From: Helicobacter sp. 11S03491-1 | Lineage (GTDB): Bacteria > Campylobacterota > Campylobacteria > Campylobacterales > Helicobacteraceae | NCBI RefSeq assembly: GCF_002272835.1 | Contig: NZ_MLAO01000003.1 | Location: 62,001-126,000, forward strand | DNA length: 64,000 nt | Reading direction: 5' to 3' | In this document: piece by piece, positions 45,342 through 54,647 of the stretch | Numbering within the stretch: the first letter of the stretch is position 1 | Layout: each line of letters starts with the position of its first letter | Notes under the pieces: generated by a model | The model's input: only the letters and a program-made list of their open reading frames with translations | Database searches by the model: none | Told to the model about the DNA's origin: nothing | Position numbers and translations under genes: made by a program

Positions 45342-46754
45342 ATGAAATATCATCATTTTTACTGGGCAATAGGAATAGGATTTTTACTCTGTGGGTGTAT
45401 GCCAAAAATTCCTGAATTACCTAAAGATAGTGAAATAACAATCAAACTTGATGGTAAAGCAAATGAAGAAATAAACAAAAATTGGTGGAAAAATTTTAAT
45501 GATGAAAATTTATTATTTTTAATTCAAAAAGCACGCAATTACAATAGCGATATTCAAATTTCAAAAACACGCATACAAGCTGCTATGGGGGCTTTAAAAA
45601 TTGCTAAATCCACTTTATTTCCAAGTTTCACACTAAATATGAGTCCTCAATACACTCAAAACATGCTGACACCTATTTTTGGATTTACAACCCCTATTGG
45701 AATGATAGACCCCACACTTAATATTGCTTATAATTTTGACATATTTGGCAAAAATACAAATGAGCGCAAAAGCAAACTGTATCAAACTCAAGCCATTATT
45801 GCACAAAGCTATGGCGCAAAATTATCCATTGATGCGACTGTGGCAAAAACTTATATTAATTTAGTTGCCCTCAATGATCATCTGGCACTACTTAAAGATA
45901 TTCTCAAAGTCCGCAAAATAGAATTAGAAATTGCTCAAAGCAAAACAAATGTAGGCTATATTAGCGAATATGACAAGCTCCAAGCAAGCATTCAATATGA
46001 AGCTGCAAAAGCCAAAATATCCCCAACCCAACTTGCCATCACAAAAGCACAAAATGCCATGGAAGAGCTTACAGGTATTCAAGCAAGCCATTTGAGAATA
46101 ACCCAAAGCCTTAAAATGCTAAAAGAACCTTCTCTTCCTAAAAAAATACCTTCTTCAATTCTAAGAAACAGACCCGATATTGCTTATGCTGAATTTGAAT
46201 TGGCTGCGAGTAGCGCTACCCTTGCAAAAGCTAGAAAAAACTTTTTGCCTGATTTTAATCTGGTTGCTAATATTGGGGGGGCTCTTTTTTCTAATTTTCT
46301 CGGTATTTCCGGAGGACTTGCAACAGGCGCAATAGGTGTCAGTATCCTAACCCCTTTATTTGAAGGGAATAAACTTAAAGGAGAATTTGCTATAGCAAAT
46401 GCCAAAAGAGATGAGGCTGCCTATACTTACAAAAAAATCGTCTTAAATGCTTATAAAGAAATCAAAAATACACAAGCCGGCATAGAATGGTTAAAACACC
46501 AACAAATTTCCCTAAATGCAGAATACCAAGCAGCAATTCAAACTCTTGATTATGCAAAAAATCGATATACCGACGGATATTCTTCTTATCTTGAAGTTAT
46601 AGGGGCAAAACACTCTTTGTTAGGACTTGAAGAACAAATTATTAATCTCAAAACATCTTATCTTGAATCTCTTATCAATCTTTATCAGGCGCTTGGAAGT
46701 GGGTTTAAGACAGAAGAAGTTAAAATACCAAGTAAAAATAACAAAAAGAAATGA
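45342..46754 (+). CDS. Outer-membrane efflux lipoprotein, NodT/TolC family
   Basis: A 470-residue outer-membrane factor with a lipoprotein signal ending FLLCGC (Cys19). KNWWKNFNDENLLFLIQKA is the NodT-family start, and RNRPDIAYAEFELAASSATL with the following AKARKNFLPDFNLVA is the classic second-repeat motif. It forms the exit duct of the pump encoded by the two genes before it. A run of seven G at about 46275 is shorter than typical slipping tracts. Confidence 0.9.
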   Translation: MKYHHFYWAIGIGFLLCGCMPKIPELPKDSEITIKLDGKANEEINKNWWKNFNDENLLFLIQKARNYNSDIQISKTRIQAAMGALKIAKSTLFPSFTLNMSPQYTQNMLTPIFGFTTPIGMIDPTLNIAYNFDIFGKNTNERKSKLYQTQAIIAQSYGAKLSIDATVAKTYINLVALNDHLALLKDILKVRKIELEIAQSKTNVGYISEYDKLQASIQYEAAKAKISPTQLAITKAQNAMEELTGIQASHLRITQSLKMLKEPSLPKKIPSSILRNRPDIAYAEFELAASSATLAKARKNFLPDFNLVANIGGALFSNFLGISGGLATGAIGVSILTPLFEGNKLKGEFAIANAKRDEAAYTYKKIVLNAYKEIKNTQAGIEWLKHQQISLNAEYQAAIQTLDYAKNRYTDGYSSYLEVIGAKHSLLGLEEQIINLKTSYLESLINLYQALGSGFKTEEVKIPSKNNKKK

Positions 46755-46770
46755 TAAATATTACCAAATA

Positions 46771-47010
46771 TTAAAATACCAATAATTCCCTTTTTAATTT
46801 ATTAAGTGCATCAATTTGTTTTTTGAGTGCATCAATTTGGTCATTAATTTGATAAAACAAAGACATATTAAGATCTTGGGGCATATCTTGAGAGCCTCTT
46901 TTAATCATAATATAATCAACTAGAGTAATTTTTGCCATATTCAATAAAATTTGAATCTCATCTCGAATAGATTCAATATTTCTAAAAATTTCATCTATTT
47001 TTTCAAACAT
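46771..47010 (-). CDS. Small helical protein of unknown function
   Basis: A 79-residue protein, charged and likely coiled-coil in its C-terminal half (INDQIDALKKQIDALNKLKR). The N-terminus is also helical (FEKIDEIFRNIESIRDEIQI). I do not recognise a family. It follows kdsD by 8 bases on the same strand with no gap for a promoter, so it is probably the last gene of ksgA-rnj-kdsD. It is convergent with the efflux genes. Confidence 0.65.
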   Translation of the reverse strand: MFEKIDEIFRNIESIRDEIQILLNMAKITLVDYIMIKRGSQDMPQDLNMSLFYQINDQIDALKKQIDALNKLKRELLVF

Positions 47011-47018
47011 CTTACTTC

Positions 47019-47981
47019 CTACCGAATCCCCGCACTAATAAGGGCATGCAAATGGATAGCACCTTGTATGGTTTTGTTGGTATCAGTAATTACAAGAAAT
47101 TGTATTTTATTTTTTTCAATATATTTGAGTGTTTCTACAGCCAACCAGTCAGAATTTTCACAATATTTTGGATTCATTGAAGCATAATTTTTTACCGGAT
47201 ACTCCAGACTAAAGTCTTTTTTCATCATCGCTCTTCGCAAATCCCCATCACTAAGCACGCCCACAAGCTTATCATTTTCAGCAAGAATAGCATTTCCCAA
47301 TCTTGCTTCACTCATTTTAATAATAGCTTCTTTAAGTGTTATATCGGGGCTTATAATAGGAAGATTTTCTGTTTGCATCAAATCTTTAACCTTTACAAAA
47401 AGCCTTTTACCCAAACTTCCTCCAGGATGAAATGAAGCAAAATCCCCTTCTTTGAAACCTCTTTTTTTCATCAAACAAACTGCCAAAGCATCTCCTAATG
47501 CAAGCGTTAAAGTAGTCGAGCTTGTAGGAGCAGCATTTAAAGGACATGCCTCTTGAGAAATAGGAATAGGAATAAAATAATCGCCCATTTTTGAAACAGA
47601 ACTTTTGGCATTTTTACTCATCGTAATAATCCCTCTGCTGAGTCTCTTTAGGTGAGACATAATAGCAATCAATTCTTGGCTTTCTCCACTATAGCTAATA
47701 GCAAGAATAACATCTTCCTTGCCCACCATACCCAAATCACCATGCATAGCCTCTGTTGGATGCAAAAAAAAACTTGGTGTGCCTGTACTTGCAAATGTAG
47801 CTGCGATCTTAGCGCCTATTAACCCACTTTTACCTACTCCACAAACAATCAATTTTCCTTTTGCTCCCATAATCAAATCAATTATTTCATGCCATAAAAT
47901 ATCTTTAGATTTTATAGCAGCTTGATTCAACTCTCTTGCTTCGATTTCAAGCACTTCTTTGGCAATATTAGCAAAATCCAT
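47019..47981 (-). CDS. kdsD: Arabinose-5-phosphate isomerase (KpsF/GutQ type)
   Basis: A 320-residue enzyme making arabinose 5-phosphate for KDO, the inner core sugar of lipopolysaccharide. The N-terminal SIS domain carries VCGVGKSGLIGAKIAATFAS and SYSGESQELIAIMSHLKRLS. Two CBS repeats fill residues about 200-320, starting VKDLMQTENLPIISPD. It follows rnj directly, as HP1429 follows HP1430 in H. pylori as remembered. Confidence 0.94.
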   Translation of the reverse strand: MDFANIAKEVLEIEARELNQAAIKSKDILWHEIIDLIMGAKGKLIVCGVGKSGLIGAKIAATFASTGTPSFFLHPTEAMHGDLGMVGKEDVILAISYSGESQELIAIMSHLKRLSRGIITMSKNAKSSVSKMGDYFIPIPISQEACPLNAAPTSSTTLTLALGDALAVCLMKKRGFKEGDFASFHPGGSLGKRLFVKVKDLMQTENLPIISPDITLKEAIIKMSEARLGNAILAENDKLVGVLSDGDLRRAMMKKDFSLEYPVKNYASMNPKYCENSDWLAVETLKYIEKNKIQFLVITDTNKTIQGAIHLHALISAGIR

Positions 47982-47989
47982 ACAAACTC

Positions 47990-49999
47990 CTAAGATAAAA
48001 ATACGTTTGTTACAATAGCAGGATATTTTTTTAATCTTTTAAATAAAATTTTTCGTGCAATATTCCTTATTTCATTCTCTAAAGTTCTTTGATTCTCTAA
48101 AACTTCTTTTTTGACTGTTTTTATATACATTTCTAAGGCATTTTCGATTTCTTTTGAAAGTTCTTTTTCTTCCTTAGGGCTTACAATTCCCAGTGTAGTT
48201 ATTTTAGTATTTTTAAGAATCTTTTGTTCTCCGGCAGAAACAAATATCATCAACATAGCAATCCCGCAATCTGCCAAAGCCTGTCTATCTAAAACCACAT
48301 TATTATCAATCTGTCTATTGATTTGATTGTCAATATAGGTTTTACCGCTTTTTATAGTGCGTACTTTGCGGATATAGCTTGGATTAACTTCAATTTGATC
48401 GCCATCCTCCATCAAATAAATATTTTTTTCCAATACCCCACACTTAATGGCAGTATCTCTATGTTTAGCAACATGATTATATTCTCCATGAACAGGGAGG
48501 AAAAATTTTGGCTTGATCAAACGCAGCATAAGTTTTTGCTCTTCTTGAGCTGCATGCCCACTCACATGAATCTCACTAAAATCCTGGTAGGCAACTTTTG
48601 CGCCTGCTTTCATTAAAAAATTAAGCACCTTAGAAACCGATCCTTCATTACCGGGAATAGCCTTAGCAGAAATAATAATCATATCTGTAGGTTTGATTTT
48701 AATATGCCTGTGTTCATCTGTCGCCATTCGATACAGTGCACTCATTGTTTCTCCTTGACTACCTGTAGTTACAATCAAAATTTCCTCATCAGGATATTTC
48801 ATGACCTCATGTGCTTCAATAAAAATATTATGAGGTAAATCAATATAGCCCAATTCCCTTGCAATATCAAGATTTTTTTCCATCGATCGTCCAATGACAG
48901 CTACTTTTCTATTATATTTAATCCCATAGGTAATAGCCTGATACACACGATGAATATTAGAAGAAAATGTACTCATAATCACTCTTCCCTCTGCGGTTTT
49001 AAATAGCGTATCAAAAGTAGGACCCACGCTTGCTTCACTTGCAGTAACTCCTAATTTATGGGAGTTTGTAGAATCACTTAAAAGCAACATAACTCCCTCT
49101 TCACCATAATGAGCTAAACGATGCAAATCAGTAGGTAAATTATCAATAGGGGTATGATCGATTTTAAAATCTCCGGTATGGATAATAATACCTGCTTCTG
49201 TCCTGATTGCCAATGCAGAGGCATCGATGATAGAATGGGTAATATGTATCCATTCTATTTCAAAATCTCCTATTTTGATAGGGTGACGCTTTTCTACTAT
49301 TTTAAAAAATGAACGAAACTTTTTTAATCCATGTTCATCAAATTTATTTCCTATCATTCCTAATGCTAAAGGAGTACCATATAAAGGAAATTGCATTTGT
49401 TTATACAAATAAGGCACCGCCCCAATATGGTCTTCGTGTGCATGTGTGATGACAACCCCTGCAATCTTGTCCTTGATAACATGCAAATAGCTAAAATCCG
49501 GGACTAAAATATCTACACCATGCATATTTTCTTCAGGAAAACTCATTCCGACATCTATGATAATCGCGGATTCTTCTGTTTCCATAATCATCATATTCCC
49601 ACCTATTTCACCCAACCCCCCCAAAGGCGTAATACGAACCTTGGCTTTAGTGTTAAGATTGAGTTTATAATGAGGATTGAGACTATTTTTTTGAATACGA
49701 GTATTGGCTTCTACTCCTTTCTTGAGATCTTTATGAAATCCCAAATTTCCCTTTTCATTCACACTTTGAATATCACGAACACCATCTTTAGAATCTTGAG
49801 TTGCATTTTGTGAAGGATTGGTGCTGACATTTTTATTTTTTCCTACCCATTTTCTAGGTTTTTGATATTGATTTTGCGTTGGTGTTTCATTGCTTTCTTG
49901 TTGAGGTTTTTTAAATCTTGGCTTAAAAAATCTTCTTTTTTGTCCTTCTCCATTTGAGGGGCTTGAAGTCTGATTAGTATTGTTATCATTATTTTCCAT
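47990..49999 (-). CDS. rnj: Ribonuclease J with long N-terminal extension
   Basis: A 669-residue metallo-beta-lactamase/beta-CASP ribonuclease for mRNA decay and rRNA maturation. The metal motif THAHEDHIGAVPYL lies near residue 190, HTGDFKIDHTP follows, and SGHAAQEEQKLML with FLPVHGEYNHV closes the active site. About 130 residues before the core are rich in Asn, Gln, Lys and Arg (low complexity), an extension also known in H. pylori RNase J. It overlaps the end of ksgA by 11 bases. Confidence 0.94.
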   Translation of the reverse strand: MENNDNNTNQTSSPSNGEGQKRRFFKPRFKKPQQESNETPTQNQYQKPRKWVGKNKNVSTNPSQNATQDSKDGVRDIQSVNEKGNLGFHKDLKKGVEANTRIQKNSLNPHYKLNLNTKAKVRITPLGGLGEIGGNMMIMETEESAIIIDVGMSFPEENMHGVDILVPDFSYLHVIKDKIAGVVITHAHEDHIGAVPYLYKQMQFPLYGTPLALGMIGNKFDEHGLKKFRSFFKIVEKRHPIKIGDFEIEWIHITHSIIDASALAIRTEAGIIIHTGDFKIDHTPIDNLPTDLHRLAHYGEEGVMLLLSDSTNSHKLGVTASEASVGPTFDTLFKTAEGRVIMSTFSSNIHRVYQAITYGIKYNRKVAVIGRSMEKNLDIARELGYIDLPHNIFIEAHEVMKYPDEEILIVTTGSQGETMSALYRMATDEHRHIKIKPTDMIIISAKAIPGNEGSVSKVLNFLMKAGAKVAYQDFSEIHVSGHAAQEEQKLMLRLIKPKFFLPVHGEYNHVAKHRDTAIKCGVLEKNIYLMEDGDQIEVNPSYIRKVRTIKSGKTYIDNQINRQIDNNVVLDRQALADCGIAMLMIFVSAGEQKILKNTKITTLGIVSPKEEKELSKEIENALEMYIKTVKKEVLENQRTLENEIRNIARKILFKRLKKYPAIVTNVFLS

Positions 50000-50789
50000 A
50001 GTTTTCTACCTTTAAATTATTGAATATTTGGTGATAAGTTGGCGTTGATATTTCATGTGCTCTTACATTCATTTTAATGCAAAGTTTTTCAAATAAATCC
50101 TCTAAAATTTGCTTATTGTATCTGCTTGAAAGGTTGTTTATCAACTTCTTTCTAGGAGAACAAAAAGCAATTTTGAGCATTTCTTCAAAATTATTTTCCA
50201 GCAAATCCCGGTTTTTTCTCATTCTAAATACCGATGAGATTACTTTAGGGATGGGATTAAATGCTTCTTGTGGGACATCAAACAATATTTGGGCTGCTCC
50301 AAGAGTTTGGGTTATCACACTCAAAGCACAAAAATTGCTATCCCCACTTTGAGCACAAAATTTTTGAGCAACTTCTTTTTGAGTCATCACTACAAAACCC
50401 CTACATTTAGAATCTCGCAACACTCGCAACAATATATTAGAAGCAATATAATAAGGCAAATTAGAAATCAAAACATAATCTTGATTATCCAACCACCCAT
50501 GGGTATTAGACAACTCTAGCACATCTTGGGGAACAAGCATCAATCTCCCCGAATCTATCAAACTGCTGTATTTTTGCACAAGAAAAGAACACAAATCCTT
50601 ATCAACTTCATAAGCTTTTAATTGATAAAATTTAAGCAACTCGTCTGTTAAATCACCCAAGCCAACCCCAATTTCTATAAGTTTCTCACCACAAAATACT
50701 TTGGGAATGGATTGGACAATTTTATGTATATACACAGAATCCTTTAAAAAATTCTGTCCGAATTTCTTTTTGGCTTTGTGTCGGATAAT
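49989..50789 (-). CDS. ksgA: 16S rRNA dimethyladenosine transferase KsgA, with apparent ATT/ATC start
   Basis: Dimethylates two adjacent adenines near the 3' end of 16S rRNA. LIEIGVGLGDLTDELL is the SAM site and ISNLPYYIASNIL the catalytic NLPY motif. The first standard start in frame (GTG, 50735) would cut off KKKFGQNFLKDS, the conserved N-terminal KsgA motif, which is encoded just upstream and in frame. Going back, the frame meets a stop codon directly before ATT ATC (50789-50784), and a TAGGAG site stands four bases before the ATT. So the gene seems to start at ATT or ATC, giving 266 residues. A sequencing error or mutated ATG is the alternative. Confidence 0.85.
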   Translation of the reverse strand: MIRHKAKKKFGQNFLKDSVYIHKIVQSIPKVFCGEKLIEIGVGLGDLTDELLKFYQLKAYEVDKDLCSFLVQKYSSLIDSGRLMLVPQDVLELSNTHGWLDNQDYVLISNLPYYIASNILLRVLRDSKCRGFVVMTQKEVAQKFCAQSGDSNFCALSVITQTLGAAQILFDVPQEAFNPIPKVISSVFRMRKNRDLLENNFEEMLKIAFCSPRKKLINNLSSRYNKQILEDLFEKLCIKMNVRAHEISTPTYHQIFNNLKVENYGK

Positions 50790-50895
50790 TTATCTCCTAA
50801 ATTTTACTCAAATTCTATCCATTTTTTTGTTATTTGTAAATAGTGAAGTTAAGGTAGGAAATACTATAATAATTACCATAATTTTGGAGATAATA

Positions 50896-51666
50896 ATGAG
50901 TAACTTCGCAAAACGTATCATTCCTTGCTTAGACATTGATAATGGCAAAGTTGTAAAAGGTGTTAATTTTGTTGGACTCAAAGATATGGGGAGTCCATCT
51001 GAAATGGCAAAAAAGTATAACGATGGGGGAGCTGATGAACTTGTCTTGCTGGATATCAGCGCAACGCACCAAAATCGGAACACAATGATAGATGTTGTAA
51101 CTTCTGTAGCCAAAGTAACTTTTATCCCACTAACAGTAGGGGGAGGGATAAAAAATCTTCAAGATATTTCTCAACTTCTGTGTGCAGGGGCTGATAAAAT
51201 TAGCCTCAATAGTGCTGCGGTTAAAAATCCTAATTTAATTACTGATGGAGCAAAAAAATTTGGCACACAATGCATTGTGGTTGCTATTGATATCAAAAAG
51301 CATCCTCAAAAACCCAATAAATGGGAAGTATATGTGCAAGGAGGAAGAGAAAATACACATAAAGATATGTGTGAATGGGTAAAAGAAGTTTATGATAGAG
51401 GGGCAGGAGAGATTCTTTTGACAAGCATGGATACAGACGGAACTCAATCCGGCTATGATACAAATGCCCTTCAAACAATTAACTTGCTTACGGATATCCC
51501 TATTATCGCTAGCGGTGGTGCAGGTCAAAAGAAACATATTTTAGAAATTTTTAAACTTGAAATTGCAGATGCTGCACTTGCGGCAAGTATTTTTCACTTT
51601 GAGAGCATCTCAATTGGCGATCTTAAAAATTATCTCCACAGACATCACATTCCAATAAGACTCTAG
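50896..51666 (+). CDS. hisF: Imidazole glycerol phosphate synthase cyclase subunit HisF
   Basis: A 256-residue TIM barrel that closes the imidazole ring in histidine synthesis, using ammonia from His[21 protein letters not shown] holds the first catalytic Asp, VVAIDIK the second, and [14 protein letters not shown]-like phosphate loops follow. The ATG at 50896 with a GGAG site begins the family-typical [11 protein letters not shown]; a longer in-frame extension is not typical and overlaps ksgA. No other his gene is near. Confidence 0.93.
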   Translation: MSNFAKRIIPCLDIDNGKVVKGVNFVGLKDMGSPSEMAKKYNDGGADELVLLDISATHQNRNTMIDVVTSVAKVTFIPLTVGGGIKNLQDISQLLCAGADKISLNSAAVKNPNLITDGAKKFGTQCIVVAIDIKKHPQKPNKWEVYVQGGRENTHKDMCEWVKEVYDRGAGEILLTSMDTDGTQSGYDTNALQTINLLTDIPIIASGGAGQKKHILEIFKLEIADAALAASIFHFESISIGDLKNYLHRHHIPIRL

Positions 51667-51675
51667 GGATCATAG

Positions 51676-52218
51676 ATGTTTATTTGTGCAGGAAACATTG
51701 AAAATTTTAGCTTTGCCAAACCTATTGGCATTGGTTTGATTGAAAGCGCTATCAATTTAAGTAAAATTTGTTCTTATGAATGTGTAAATCATCTTATTTT
51801 TGTAGGCACAGCAGGTGCATACACTTACAAAATTAAGCCTTTTGAAATTTATCGAAGCACAAAAGCTACACAAATTGAAATGAGTTATGTCCAACAAAAC
51901 TCTTATAGCGCTATTGATAATCAAATTGAAATAGCCACTCAAAAAGTTTCACGTGAAACAAATATTGCCGTCAATTCAAGTAATTACATCCATACCGATA
52001 TGGAATTTTCAAATAAAATGGTTCAAGCAGGGATTTTTCTTGAAAATATGGAATTCTTTTCTATTTTGAAAACAGCACAAATGTTTGATATAGAATGTTA
52101 TGGTATTTTTTGTGTTACAAATTATTGCGATGCAAATGCACATGAAGATTTTCTAAAAAATCATCAAAAAGCCAAAATAAAACTTGAAAAATTTATTAGA
52201 GAAAACTACACACTATGA
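51676..52218 (+). CDS. Nucleoside phosphorylase superfamily protein
   Basis: A 180-residue protein with phosphorylase-superfamily features. HLIFVGTAGAY is a glycine-containing beta-loop of the phosphate site. LENMEFFSILKTAQMFDI has the Glu-Asn-Met-Glu segment that binds the nucleoside in PNP/MTAN enzymes, and FCVTNYCDANAHEDFLKNH is the following substrate loop. It is shorter than usual (about 230), lacking part of the N-terminus. It lies 9 bases after hisF and before rlmN. Substrate undetermined. Confidence 0.65.
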   Translation: MFICAGNIENFSFAKPIGIGLIESAINLSKICSYECVNHLIFVGTAGAYTYKIKPFEIYRSTKATQIEMSYVQQNSYSAIDNQIEIATQKVSRETNIAVNSSNYIHTDMEFSNKMVQAGIFLENMEFFSILKTAQMFDIECYGIFCVTNYCDANAHEDFLKNHQKAKIKLEKFIRENYTL

Positions 52219-52225
52219 GGCAATA

Positions 52226-53314
52226 ATGAAAAAAAATATTTATGATTACACTTTAGATGAGCTTAAAGAATCCATAAAACCACATTTTCGCGCTAAGCAA
52301 ATCTATCATTGGCTTTATATCCGTTATGAAAATGATTTTTTCAAAATGGAAAATCTTCCTAAAGAAATGCGTGAAAATCTCAGCAAAGAATATCAAATCA
52401 AAAATCTAGAAACCATTCGTATCCAAACAAGCAAAGATGGGAGTAAAAAATATCTTTTCAGAACAAATGACGGACTCAGTTTTGAAAGTGTCTTTATCAA
52501 AATGAGAGATAAAAAAAGAAATACTGCAGGCAAAATTATAGAAAGTGAAAAATGGACATTTTGCCTCTCAAGTCAAATAGGCTGCAAGGTTGGTTGTGTT
52601 TTTTGCTATACTGCAAAAGGAGGATTTGTAAGGAATTTAAGCAGTGGTGAAATTGTAGAACAAGTGGTTTGGCTCAAAAAAGACAACCGGATACCTCCGG
52701 AAAAAAGGGTTAATATTGTTTATATGGGAATGGGCGAACCACTAGACAATATACAAAATGTAACTCATGCTATCAAAATCTTAAGCGAACTCGATGGATT
52801 GTCTATATCCGCAAGAAGACAAACATTATCAACCAGTGGCATTGCTCCAAAAATTATAAAATTAGGGGCAATGAATCTGGGGGTACAATTGGCAATCTCT
52901 CTTCATGCCGTAGATGACAATCTTCGCAGTAAACTTATCCCGATGAATAAAGCCTACAATATTCAAAGTGTCATCCATGCAGTGAAGACATTTCCTGTAG
53001 ATGAACGTAAAAAAATTATGTTTGAATATCTTGTTATCAAAGATATTAATGATGATATTGAAAGCGCAAAAAAACTTCTTAAATTACTTGATGGAATTAA
53101 GGCAAAAGTCAATCTGATTTTATTCAATCCCCATGAAGGCTCAGAATTTCAAAGACCTGATCTTAAGCGCGTAAAAACTTTTGCTGATTACCTGATCAAC
53201 AAAGGACTTCTATGCACTATCAGAGAATCAAAAGGGATTGATATTAGTGCTGCTTGCGGGCAATTAAGAGAAAAAGAGCTTGAAGATTCACTAAAATTAA
53301 AATGTTTCACATGA
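52226..53314 (+). CDS. rlmN: 23S rRNA / tRNA adenine-C2 methyltransferase RlmN
   Basis: A 362-residue radical-SAM methyltransferase acting on A2503 of 23S rRNA and A37 of some tRNAs. The [4Fe-4S] site is CKVGCVFC in SSQIGCKVGCVFCYTAKGG. VYMGMGEPLDNIQNV and the C-terminal CTIRESKGIDISAACGQL (with the methyl-carrying Cys) are invariant. The start at 52226 follows GAGG; earlier in-frame codons overlap the previous gene and are not typical. Confidence 0.95.
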   Translation: MKKNIYDYTLDELKESIKPHFRAKQIYHWLYIRYENDFFKMENLPKEMRENLSKEYQIKNLETIRIQTSKDGSKKYLFRTNDGLSFESVFIKMRDKKRNTAGKIIESEKWTFCLSSQIGCKVGCVFCYTAKGGFVRNLSSGEIVEQVVWLKKDNRIPPEKRVNIVYMGMGEPLDNIQNVTHAIKILSELDGLSISARRQTLSTSGIAPKIIKLGAMNLGVQLAISLHAVDDNLRSKLIPMNKAYNIQSVIHAVKTFPVDERKKIMFEYLVIKDINDDIESAKKLLKLLDGIKAKVNLILFNPHEGSEFQRPDLKRVKTFADYLINKGLLCTIRESKGIDISAACGQLREKELEDSLKLKCFT

Positions 53315-53343
53315 AACAATCTCAATAATAAGGAATGTCAATT

Positions 53344-53442
53344 ATGGATTTTTTAGATTTTAGCTTATTGATATTTTTAATTCTAGTATTTATCATCGGA
53401 ATAGGTTTCTATCTTTTGGTTGTATTTAAAAATAAGGATTAA
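53344..53442 (+). CDS. 32-residue single-helix membrane protein
   Basis: ATG at 53344, preceded by AAGGA nine bases upstream, opens a 32-codon frame MDFLDFSLLIFLILVFIIG... ending LVVFKNKD: a short acidic N-terminus, one strong membrane helix, and a basic tail (inside-positive). It sits between rlmN and queH, with queH starting 2 bases after its stop, so it is translated in the same unit. It resembles small oxidase subunits (CydX, CcoQ) in build, but no such complex is adjacent. Function unknown. Confidence 0.6.
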   Translation: MDFLDFSLLIFLILVFIIGIGFYLLVVFKNKD

Positions 53443-53444
53443 AA

Positions 53445-54596
53445 ATGCTTGTACATATTTGTTGTTCTGTAGATAGTCATTATTTTTTAAGCGAATTACA
53501 AAAAATTTATCCCAATGAAAAATTCATAGGCTATTTTTATAATCCTAATATCCATCCAAAAAGTGAATATAATTTAAGATTATCAGATGTCAAAAGAAGC
53601 TGCAATATGCTTGGTATCCAACTCATAGAAGGAGAATACGATACTGAAAACTGGTTTGAAAATACCAAAGGGTTTGAATATGAACCCGAAAAAGGCGAAA
53701 GATGCACTCATTGTTTCGATATTAGACTTGCTAAAAGCGCTTTGATTGCCAAAACTCTTGATGAAAAAAAATTCACCACCACTTTACTTTCAAGCCCCAT
53801 GAAGGAGCAAGAGAAACTCTATGCACAAGGAGATGTTATTGCCAAAAACAATGATCTGGAGTTTATAAAAATTAATGTGCGTGCTAATGGGGGCACTCAA
53901 AGACAAAATGAACTTGCTAAAGCCGATAATCTTTATAGGCAAAATTATTGTGGATGCAAATTTGCCCTAGAACAACAAAGAAATAAACAAAATAGATTTT
54001 CACTAGAAATGATCAGTCATATTGGTTCACAAATACTTCCGGGGAGCATTGAGGAAAGACAACAAGTTTTTGATCGGCGCAACGATTTAGAAAAATATGC
54101 CAAAGAATATATTTTAACACAAAGAAAGTATATTCTTTGGAGATTACTAAATGCAAAAGTCCAAAGAGGAGAGCAATATATACCCAGTTATGTGATAGCA
54201 AAATCACAAAATAAGAAGGATGTGCGTACAGGACCTATTATATGGATAAAACCTAATCTTTTTGAAAATATTCCGGCTTTTTATTCTCTGCAAGATAAAA
54301 TACAAGAATATTATAAAAAAAGTTATTTTATTGGCTATGCCAAAAAAGATGATACAATTTTTGTGCATCTAAAACTTTTTAATTTATTACTACAAACATC
54401 TTATCAGACAATCAAAGAAATAATCTACCATCCTCCAAAATATAATGATGAAATATTTTTTAGGAATATTTTATGCGGGGATGACAGTATCAATCCTATT
54501 ATTATTGTTGATGAGATGTTTGTAGAAAGTGTTCGTATCAACATTCAATGTATTTTTCAAGAAGAAGCTATTTTTAGAGTCATACAAAATTTGTAA
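53445..54596 (+). CDS. queH: Epoxyqueuosine reductase QueH with long C-terminal extension
   Basis: A 383-residue protein. The QueH (DUF208) part is residues 1-180, with cysteine pairs Cys6-Cys7 (HICCSVDS), Cys87/Cys90 (RCTHC) and Cys169/Cys171 (YCGC) for the iron-sulfur and metal sites. It performs the last step of queuosine synthesis in tRNA. Stand-alone QueH is about 180-220 residues; here a further 200 residues follow that I do not recognise (beginning NRFSLEMISHIGSQILPG). Directly after the 32-residue membrane protein. Confidence 0.88.
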   Translation: MLVHICCSVDSHYFLSELQKIYPNEKFIGYFYNPNIHPKSEYNLRLSDVKRSCNMLGIQLIEGEYDTENWFENTKGFEYEPEKGERCTHCFDIRLAKSALIAKTLDEKKFTTTLLSSPMKEQEKLYAQGDVIAKNNDLEFIKINVRANGGTQRQNELAKADNLYRQNYCGCKFALEQQRNKQNRFSLEMISHIGSQILPGSIEERQQVFDRRNDLEKYAKEYILTQRKYILWRLLNAKVQRGEQYIPSYVIAKSQNKKDVRTGPIIWIKPNLFENIPAFYSLQDKIQEYYKKSYFIGYAKKDDTIFVHLKLFNLLLQTSYQTIKEIIYHPPKYNDEIFFRNILCGDDSINPIIIVDEMFVESVRINIQCIFQEEAIFRVIQNL

Positions 54597-54612
54597 TTAA
54601 AAAATATTTTGC

Positions 54613-54618
54613 TAAAAT
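54613..54618 (+). promoter_or_regulatory. Probable extended -10 box of the fabZ-mre operon
   Basis: TTTTGCTAAAAT 30-41 bases before fabZ, identical over 12 bases to the one before wecA. Confidence 0.5.
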
Positions 54619-54647
54619 CATATCAAGCAATATTATAAAGGTTTAAA

